DNA from: Piscirickettsiaceae bacterium
GTDB taxonomy: Bacteria; Pseudomonadota; Gammaproteobacteria; Nitrosococcales; Methylophagaceae
Direction: 5' to 3'
Length of the DNA stretch: 5,987 bases
Assembly: GCA_030620285.1 (NCBI GenBank)
Contig: JAUXFA010000083.1
Location: forward strand, 1 to 5,987
Shown: positions 1 through 4,814 of the stretch, piece by piece
Layout of the letters: each line of letters opens with the position of its first letter
How positions within the stretch are numbered: position 1 is the first letter of the stretch
Notes under the pieces: model-generated
What the model was told of the DNA's origin: nothing
The model's database searches: none
The model's input: the letters and a program-made list of their open reading frames with translations, nothing else
Made by a program: the position numbers and the translations under genes

Positions 1-304
1 GATATTGATTGCTTTGACTAAATAACCAGTTATTAAGTGCTGTTAGAACTTTGCCTCCCGATTTTTTTACCGACCATGAATCGGGCGTACTGAAATAATC
101 ATCTAGAAATCCCGTTACACAACACTGGCTCGCTTGTTTGGCTTCTGCACTGCTGCTGACACCATCAGCTAATGCAAACGCAGCACCTTTGCCGGTTAGC
201 AAGGTAATGTTGTCAGGAATAAGGTGTCCCAATGAATCTTGGTTTTCTTCTTTAACTCCTTTATTGGAGCAAGAGCCAATATTCAGTTGTAATTTAGTTG
301 TCAT
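1..304 (-). CDS. PP2C-type phosphatase domain, N-terminal part of a second phosphatase/kinase protein (partial)
   Basis: The first 101 codons of a gene that continues past the left edge. The protein starts MTTKLQLNIG. It carries PP2C metal-site motifs: NQD at residues 21-23, following a KGxKEE stretch, and ADG at 46-48 followed by SSS. About half of its residues are identical to the start of the phosphatase/kinase encoded at 2018-3739, including shared stretches GFLxDYF and WSVKKS, so the two are paralogues. The start is firm: an AAAGG ribosome-binding site (312-316) lies 7 bases upstream, and an in-frame TGA stands two codons before the ATG. The gene follows the NarK-type porter by 73 bp with no terminator seen, so co-transcription is likely. 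A C-terminal kinase domain is expected from the paralogue but is not in view; it could be a stand-alone PP2C phosphatase. Confidence 0.88.
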   Translation of the reverse strand, partial: MTTKLQLNIGSCSNKGVKEENQDSLGHLIPDNITLLTGKGAAFALADGVSSSAEAKQASQCCVTGFLDDYFSTPDSWSVKKSGGKVLTALNNWLFSQSNQY

Positions 305-377
305 TTCTCAACCTTTGAAAGCAACCCATCTTAAACCGAGTGAGTTGTTGTAGTTTATCTTAATCCATTTTATAAGC

Positions 378-1844
378 TTAATTTACGTCAATCATTTGTA
401 CAGTCCCATCTGGAAGGACTTCAGCCATTTGTCCTTTTGGCTCATCCATAAACTGTACAGCAACTAATGTCACCACTGCGGTTGCAGCAATCACTAAAAA
501 GAATGTTTTTGTGGCAACCAGAGATAAGACGGTTAAAAATATTAATGCGCCAATATTGCCGTAAGCACCGGTCATGCCTGCAATTTGTCCAGTTAAACGG
601 CGTTGAATTAATGGCACAACAGCGAATACTGCACCGCAGCCTGCATTAACAAAAAAAGCACATGCCATTGAGGCCAGAACAGCAAAAACAATTGGCCATT
701 CAGATGTAATTTGACTCATCACATAATAACCTACAGCTAAACCAGCAATACAAAAGCTCAATGCGACTTTACGACCAAAGCGATCACTTAGCAATCCACC
801 CGTTGGCCGTGATATTAAATTCATAAAGGCAAAACCTGAACCTAATAGACCTGCTTGTACAGCACTAATCTCGAACATGTTGTAGAAGAATAAAGGCAAC
901 ATAGAAACAACAGCCAACTCGGAGCCAAAGGCCACCATATAGGCCAAATCTAATACTGCAACTTGTTTAAATTTATATCGATGAATGGCCGGCACCGATT
1001 TAACAAAGATGTCTTTGTTTACTTGGTAAATATGGTAAGCCTGATAAAAATACAATATGAATAAGCTAATATAAATAGCTTGTACAATTTCTGTTGTAAG
1101 TAGACTTACGCCACTTGGTGATAACTTCCATGCTAAAACCGCCAATGCAGCATACATTGGGACATTCATTATCAAATAAAAAATGAGGTCACCCTTGCTG
1201 GTGACTTCTAAGCCACCTGATTTTTTAGGTTTAAAATAAGTTGAGCCTTTCGGTGTATCTGAAACGGAGTTGTAGTAGATAAAGGCATAAACAAACGCTA
1301 TTACACCAGTAAGTGCTACGGCATAACGCCAACCATCCTCACCACCAAACAAGAGTGCAACTATCGGCAAACTAATTGATGCACCTGCAGCACCAAAATT
1401 ACCCAAGCCACCATAAATACCGGTTGCTAAGCCAACTTGTTTTGCTGGATACCATTCTGAAATCATCCGAACACCAATAACAAAGCCAGCGCCGACAAAA
1501 CCCAGCATAAATCGTGCTACTGCTAATTGCTCAAAACTTGCTGCTATGGCAAAAAAGAAACAGATAAAACTCGAAATGCCTAATAATAAAGGGAAGGTGA
1601 TTTTAGGACCATATTTATCGACCAACATCCCTACAACTATTCGGGCAGGAATGGTCAATGCCACATTAAGAATTAAGATTGTTTTTATTTGTTGGTCAGT
1701 AAGCCCAAGAGATTGCTGAATTGAAATTAGCAGTGGAGCATGATTAAACCAAACCAAAAAGCTAATAAAAAAGGCCATCCAACTGAGGTGGAGAATTCGA
1801 GTATTACCACTAAAAGATAATAGCTTCAATTTTTGTGCAGGCAT
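378..1844 (-). CDS. narK: NarK-family (NNP) nitrate/nitrite MFS transporter
   Basis: A 488-aa inner-membrane porter of the nitrate/nitrite branch of the major facilitator superfamily, expected to import nitrate for assimilation. The two glycine/asparagine-rich nitrate-signature segments are at about residues 143-152 (IYGGLGNFGA) and 427-434 (AYGNIGAL). The two arginines that bind substrate in E. coli NarK appear to correspond to R68 (TIPARIVVG) and R346 (ISRPTGGLLSDRFG). MFS loop motifs are at 75-80 (VDKYGP) and 354-358. The protein is somewhat longer than E. coli NarK (463 aa). The excess is in the middle (about 200-290) and includes two additional hydrophobic stretches at about 220-241 and 252-271. 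The start is supported by an in-frame TAA five codons upstream (1860-1862) and a purine-rich AGAGAG site (1853-1858). A sigma-54 promoter and NtrC-like sites lie upstream. Direction of transport and preference for nitrate over nitrite are inferred from family and context. Confidence 0.95.
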   Translation of the reverse strand: MPAQKLKLLSFSGNTRILHLSWMAFFISFLVWFNHAPLLISIQQSLGLTDQQIKTILILNVALTIPARIVVGMLVDKYGPKITFPLLLGISSFICFFFAIAASFEQLAVARFMLGFVGAGFVIGVRMISEWYPAKQVGLATGIYGGLGNFGAAGASISLPIVALLFGGEDGWRYAVALTGVIAFVYAFIYYNSVSDTPKGSTYFKPKKSGGLEVTSKGDLIFYLIMNVPMYAALAVLAWKLSPSGVSLLTTEIVQAIYISLFILYFYQAYHIYQVNKDIFVKSVPAIHRYKFKQVAVLDLAYMVAFGSELAVVSMLPLFFYNMFEISAVQAGLLGSGFAFMNLISRPTGGLLSDRFGRKVALSFCIAGLAVGYYVMSQITSEWPIVFAVLASMACAFFVNAGCGAVFAVVPLIQRRLTGQIAGMTGAYGNIGALIFLTVLSLVATKTFFLVIAATAVVTLVAVQFMDEPKGQMAEVLPDGTVQMIDVN

Positions 1845-1893
1845 GGAAAAAGCTCTCTTTTAGCGTGGTAACCAAGATTGGTATTAAGCGTAT

Positions 1894-1910
1894 TGCTGGA
1901 ATTGTGCCAA
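1894..1910 (-). promoter_or_regulatory. Candidate sigma-54 (-24/-12) promoter of the narK gene
   Basis: On the minus strand the site reads TTGGCACAATTCCAGCA. It has the -24 element TGGCAC intact, a GC at -12 and exactly 10 bases between GG and GC, as in the consensus TGGCAYRNNNNTTGCW; the mismatches are at the two T's before the GC. The predicted start of transcription is near 1883, giving a 39-base leader. Two NtrC-like dyads lie 86-119 bp upstream of that point, the usual place for an enhancer-dependent promoter. The call rests on sequence only. Confidence 0.72.
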
Positions 1911-1961
1911 CTTGTAAGTCGTTGTTATAGATGGTCATTTATTCTTTGTGGGCTTGTTTTC

Positions 1962-1977
1962 GGCACCATGTTGTGCC
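1962..1977. promoter_or_regulatory. NtrC-like binding site, promoter-proximal (imperfect spacing)
   Basis: Inverted repeat GGCAC-N6-GTGCC, centred near 1969.5, about 86 bp upstream of the predicted narK transcription start. It has both NtrC half-sites (GCAC and GTGC), but the spacer between them is 6 bases instead of the consensus 7, so it is probably weaker than its partner. Its centre is 32.5 bp from the other dyad, about three helical turns, which allows co-operative binding on one face of the DNA. Confidence 0.5.
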
Positions 1978-1987
1978 ACTGGAGATC

Positions 1988-2016
1988 TTAATGCGCACTA
2001 AACAAGTGCGCATTAA
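1988..2016. promoter_or_regulatory. NtrC-like binding site, promoter-distal, inside a 29-bp perfect inverted repeat
   Basis: Perfect 12-bp arms (TTAATGCGCACT and its complement) around the 5-base centre AAACA. The core GCACT-N5-AGTGC fits the NtrC consensus GCACY-N5-RGTGC with correct spacing, centred at 2002, about 119 bp upstream of the predicted narK start. The repeat begins one base after the stop codon of the phosphatase/kinase gene, so its RNA would also form a stable hairpin that may protect or partly terminate that transcript. There is no T-run after it on the minus strand, so I do not call it an intrinsic terminator. Confidence 0.65.
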
Positions 2017-2017
2017 T

Positions 2018-3739
2018 TTACGGGCGTAATAAAATTACAATAATGATCATTAGGATAAAAGAAACACTTTTCCAGAACAGTGCTGGATTACGGTCCATCA
2101 GCGGTGGCGCTGTTTTATTGAGAAACTCTTTGTTTGGATGGCGCAAATCAAATATAAATTCTGATAGTTCTTCATAACGTTTATATGGATTTGGGTGTAG
2201 CGCTTTCTTGAGAGCATCATCAATCCAGGCAGGGATTTCACGTTCGTCATGCAAAACAGACTGGTAGGCCAGTTTGTTTTGTGCGGCTTTTGTTCTTGTT
2301 CTTGCTACTTGAGCGCCATAAGGAAATTTGCCGGTGAACATTTGATAGCCAATCACAGCCAAAGAATACAGGTCTGAACGAGAAGAGCCTGCTTCTCCGA
2401 GAAAATATTCTGGCGCAGTATATTGAGCGGTACCCAATAAATCAGTTCGTTCAAGGGGGCTGGTGATTTCAGTGATTCCTGCTACTTTGGTAGCGCCAAA
2501 ATCAATTATTTTTACGGTGGCAGTACTATCGATCATGATGTTTTCAGGTCGAAGATCTTGATGCAACATTTCCATCCGATGAAAAGCTTGTAAACCTTTG
2601 GCAATTTGTTCAACAATATCGCGTACAGATTCCGTATCAGGTTTAGGGTTGTCCCTCATCCATTGGGTCAAAGTCTGACCTTCAATAAATTCCATAACGA
2701 TATAAAGGTAGTGACGCTTGCGAGACTGCATGCAGGGTTTTAATACATGGGGGCTATTAATTCGTCGAGCAATCCATTCTTCCATCAAAAATCGCTCAAG
2801 GTAGGCGGGGTCACCTTGAAGATCAATGGACGGTGTCTTTATAACTATCTGCTCTCCGGTGTCATTATCTACGGCTAAATAAACATGACTACGACTACTT
2901 GCATGGAGGCTTCGGATAATTTTATAACCATCAAATTGTTCTCGGGCTTCTAATACAGGAGGGAAAGGTAGCTCTGTTAATTGTTGATATAACTCATCTG
3001 CATTCTGATTTGGTAGCGCATCAATTCTCACTATTTGAATAGTAAGGTTATCATCACTACCTTGCTCGAAAGCCTCATCTATAATGTGTTTTGCTGCGAA
3101 ATCTAGATCAGTATTATTATCTTTAATCGCATTAATGATGAATGAAGGGTCGACAAATTCATAGACGCCATCCGTTGTTAGAATAAAGATGTCACCTTTT
3201 TCTACAGCGGTTGTTTGATAATCAATTTCAAGTTGGGAATGAATTCCCATTGCTCGGCTGAGATAACTGTCATCTTGACCCACCCAGTGTCGATGATCTT
3301 CTGTTAATTGTTCTAATGCATTGTCTCTTAAGCGATAGATCCGTGAATCACCGATATGAAAAATATGGGCTGTTGTCGACTTGAGTACCATGGAACTTAA
3401 GGTACAAACATAGCCTTTGTTTTTATCAAAACGGTATTGGCTTTTTTGAGTTTGTGAGTGCAACCATGAGTTGGTTGCGGCTAAGACTTGTTGTGCAGAT
3501 TTCTTTACTGACCACGCTTCTGAAGTACAGAAATAATCCATCAGAAAGCCTCGAATAGTGGCTTCACTGGCAACTTGGCTAACGCTGCTACTGCTGATGC
3601 CATCGGACAAGGCAATGGCAACTCCTTTTGAAGTTAACAGATGGTCTTCAGGTATATAGATGCCATGAAAGTCTTGATTGACTTCCTTGCGTCCTTTATC
3701 GGAGTGTTGCCCAACGGCTATTGCTAATGAATTTGACAT
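2018..3739 (-). CDS. Bifunctional PP2C protein phosphatase / Ser-Thr protein kinase, membrane-anchored
   Basis: A 573-aa fusion protein. Residues about 5-238 form a PP2C phosphatase with metal-site motifs NQD (21-23), SDG (45-47), GDSR (130-133), TTDG (188-191) and SDDN (228-231). Residues about 270-535 form a Hanks-type kinase: VIK with K301, an acidic pair E320/E321 for the alpha-C helix, catalytic loop LHQDLRPEN (392-400, D395), DFG (413-415) and APE (442-444). Residues about 556-571 are a single hydrophobic segment before a short Arg-Pro tail, so both domains should face the cytoplasm at the membrane. Oddities: the glycine-rich loop (about 276-290) lacks its glycines, HRD is HQD, and the catalytic-loop lysine is R397. 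I chose the ATG at 3739 over an in-frame TTG at 3763 because the TTG lies inside a hairpin and the PP2C fold begins just after the ATG. The same architecture occurs beside nitrate-assimilation genes in Pseudomonas aeruginosa (PA1782). Substrates are unknown; the neighbouring transporters are the obvious candidates. Confidence 0.94.
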   Translation of the reverse strand: MSNSLAIAVGQHSDKGRKEVNQDFHGIYIPEDHLLTSKGVAIALSDGISSSSVSQVASEATIRGFLMDYFCTSEAWSVKKSAQQVLAATNSWLHSQTQKSQYRFDKNKGYVCTLSSMVLKSTTAHIFHIGDSRIYRLRDNALEQLTEDHRHWVGQDDSYLSRAMGIHSQLEIDYQTTAVEKGDIFILTTDGVYEFVDPSFIINAIKDNNTDLDFAAKHIIDEAFEQGSDDNLTIQIVRIDALPNQNADELYQQLTELPFPPVLEAREQFDGYKIIRSLHASSRSHVYLAVDNDTGEQIVIKTPSIDLQGDPAYLERFLMEEWIARRINSPHVLKPCMQSRKRHYLYIVMEFIEGQTLTQWMRDNPKPDTESVRDIVEQIAKGLQAFHRMEMLHQDLRPENIMIDSTATVKIIDFGATKVAGITEITSPLERTDLLGTAQYTAPEYFLGEAGSSRSDLYSLAVIGYQMFTGKFPYGAQVARTRTKAAQNKLAYQSVLHDEREIPAWIDDALKKALHPNPYKRYEELSEFIFDLRHPNKEFLNKTAPPLMDRNPALFWKSVSFILMIIIVILLRP

Positions 3740-3741
3740 GT

Positions 3742-3776
3742 AAAAAAGAGCCTCCGCCCTCAATCGAGCAGAGGCT
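3742..3776 (-). terminator. Intrinsic terminator-like hairpin containing the kinase ribosome-binding site
   Basis: On the minus strand, the 9-bp arms AGCCTCTGC (3776-3768) and GCGGAGGCT (3757-3749) pair with one G-U; two further pairs are possible, leaving a 6-base loop GATTGA. One C and then six T's (3747-3742) follow, which is the form of a rho-independent terminator. The hairpin starts 15 bases after the stop codon of the FNT gene. The T-run ends two bases before the ATG of the phosphatase/kinase gene. The only good ribosome-binding sequence for that ATG, GGAGG at 3755-3751 (11-base spacing), lies inside the 3' arm. The hairpin should therefore reduce read-through and also mask the kinase start site. 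Confidence 0.8.
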
Positions 3777-3791
3777 TAATTATAATAATGC

Positions 3792-4604
3792 TCAGCCCAG
3801 TTTACGTTCAGCGCTTGTTTTGACATGAGTGTAGTATAACGGCAAACCAACGAGCACAAAACCACCGACAAGATTACCCAAAACAGTGGGTAATTCATTC
3901 CAAAGAACATAATCGATAATAGTAAAGTCACCACCCATGATCATTGAGAATGGGAATAAAAACATGTTTACGATTGAATGTTCAAAGCCCATATAGAAGA
4001 ACAACATAATAGGCATCCACATGGCTGCCATTTTGCCTGTAGCCGATGTCGATATCATGGCTCCTACCACGCCCATTGATACCATCCAGTTACATAACAT
4101 GCCACGGATGAAAACAGTAAACCAGCCATCTAAACCATGTTCTTTATAGCCTAAGGTTCGGGACTCACCGATGCTACTTACTTTGGCCGCAATAGCACCG
4201 CCATCGATGTTGTATCCATAGGTAAAAATGAAAGAAATCATAAAGGCTACGGTTAAGGCGCCACCTAAGTTACCAACAAATACTAACCCCCAGTTGCGTA
4301 AAACTTGGTTTGTCGTTACGCCGGGCCGCTTATCAAGCAGGGCAAGAGGCACCAATGTAAATACACCTGTTAATAAATCAAACTTCATCAGATAAAGCAT
4401 AATAAAGCCAACGGGGAATAGCACGGCACCGAGTATAGGTGAGCCTGTTTTTACTGCTACGGTGATGGCAAAAACAGCGGCAAGTGCTAGTGTCGCCCCC
4501 GCCATAAAGGCGCGTATTAAGGTGTCTTTAGTTGACATGTAAACCTTAGATTCACCGGCATCAACCATTTTGGTTACAAATTCTGTTGGTTCTAAATAAG
4601 ACAT
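3792..4604 (-). CDS. Formate/nitrite transporter (FNT) family channel, probably nitrite
   Basis: A 270-aa inner-membrane protein of the FocA/NirC family, which forms pentamers of six-helix channels for formate, nitrite or similar monovalent anions. It has the family segments KFDLLTG (74-80), RNWGLVFVGNLGGAL (103-117), RGMLCNWMV (167-175) and GFEHSIVNMF (206-215); H209 is the conserved pore histidine. Length is typical (about 270-285). I place the start at the ATG at 4604 (MSYLEPTEF), not at the upstream in-frame ATG at 4649: the extra 15 residues look unlike the family N terminus, an AAAGAGA site precedes 4604, and 4649 falls inside a predicted leader hairpin. Location between nitrate reductase and NarK makes nitrite the likely substrate (a nirC-like role), but formate cannot be excluded from sequence. 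A terminator-like hairpin follows it. Confidence 0.93.
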   Translation of the reverse strand: MSYLEPTEFVTKMVDAGESKVYMSTKDTLIRAFMAGATLALAAVFAITVAVKTGSPILGAVLFPVGFIMLYLMKFDLLTGVFTLVPLALLDKRPGVTTNQVLRNWGLVFVGNLGGALTVAFMISFIFTYGYNIDGGAIAAKVSSIGESRTLGYKEHGLDGWFTVFIRGMLCNWMVSMGVVGAMISTSATGKMAAMWMPIMLFFYMGFEHSIVNMFLFPFSMIMGGDFTIIDYVLWNELPTVLGNLVGGFVLVGLPLYYTHVKTSAERKLG

Positions 4605-4633
4605 AGTATTTCTCTTTATTAAAGCTAAATTAT

Positions 4634-4654
4634 GGACATGTTTGCACATGTACC
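4634..4654 (-). promoter_or_regulatory. 5' leader hairpin of the FNT transcript with GCAA tetraloop
   Basis: In the minus-strand RNA, GG-(U)-ACAUGU pairs with ACAUGUCC across the loop GCAA. This is an 8-bp stem with one bulged U and a GNRA-type tetraloop. The predicted start of transcription from the sigma-54 promoter is near 4653, so the RNA would begin almost exactly at the base of this stem. Such 5'-end hairpins can protect mRNA from decay. At DNA level the site is also two ACATGT palindromes 10 bp apart, which could be a protein-binding site instead. Confidence 0.45.
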
Positions 4655-4663
4655 TTAACTATT

Positions 4664-4680
4664 AACAATAATCATGCCAG
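4664..4680 (-). promoter_or_regulatory. Candidate sigma-54 promoter of the FNT gene
   Basis: On the minus strand the site reads CTGGCATGATTATTGTT. It matches YTGGCAYR-N4-TTGCW at all informative positions except the C of the -12 GC, which is T. The GG-N10-G(C) spacing is correct. The predicted start is near 4653, leaving a 49-base leader before the ATG at 4604. The changed -12 base lowers confidence, but a second sigma-54-like site in front of narK makes shared nitrogen control plausible. Confidence 0.5.
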
Positions 4681-4742
4681 AGAGATAATGATATTAAATA
4701 CAATGAGATAGCGGTATTTAGACACAAGAGTTTAACTGTTTT

Positions 4743-4809
4743 GCACCACATGAATACCCCCTGCGTTATAACGCACGCAAATGGGGCGGTTTTAGCACTA
4801 TGTTTGTGT
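4743..4809. promoter_or_regulatory. Degenerate NtrC-like half-sites upstream of the FNT promoter
   Basis: Two strong half-sites with poor partners: GCACC at 4743-4747 (partner AATAC) and GCACT at 4795-4799 (partner TGTGT). They are centred near 4750 and 4802, about 97 and 149 bp upstream of the predicted FNT start and 52 bp (about five turns) apart. A third weak match, GCACG-N5-GGGGC, is at 4773-4787. None is as good as the 1988-2016 dyad. Confidence 0.3.
4757..4786. repeat. Inverted repeat downstream of nasA
   Basis: Contains the perfect 14-bp palindrome TGCGTTATAACGCA (4762-4775). In an alternative fold, CCCC/GGGG outer arms (4758-4761 with 4783-4786) and a 5-bp TGCGT/ACGCA inner stem give a G+C-rich hairpin with a 3-base bulge. 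It begins 28 bases after the nasA stop. There is no T-run on the minus strand and only TTTT a few bases beyond it on the plus strand, so it may slow or protect the nasA transcript end or be an operator; I cannot decide. Confidence 0.45.
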
Positions 4810-4814
4810 TTGAA

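Noticed and set aside
138..353. Plus-strand open frame of 71 codons
   Set aside because: It lies antisense to the start of the second PP2C gene, whose motifs and ribosome-binding site are clear. No family resemblance.
467..649. Plus-strand open frame of 60 codons
   Set aside because: Antisense to the NarK coding region; no ribosome-binding site or recognisable protein.
1845..2017. ANTAR (NasR-type) two-hairpin antitermination leader, as in Klebsiella nasF
   Set aside because: The leaders predicted here are only about 39 and 49 bases, and I see no pair of hairpins with the A1/G4 hexaloop signature. The hexaloop at 3760-3765 (GATTGA) also does not fit.
4605..4649. Longer FNT start at the ATG at 4649
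   Set aside because: The extra residues MCKHVHN... do not look like an FNT N terminus, and this ATG lies within four bases of the predicted RNA start, in a hairpin.
4605..4740. FNR or NarL sites expected for a respiratory narK/nirC locus
   Set aside because: No TTGAT-N4-ATCAA dyad and no properly spaced 7-2-7 NarL heptamers. One TACCGCT heptamer (minus strand near 4715) lacks a partner at correct spacing. This agrees with an assimilatory role.
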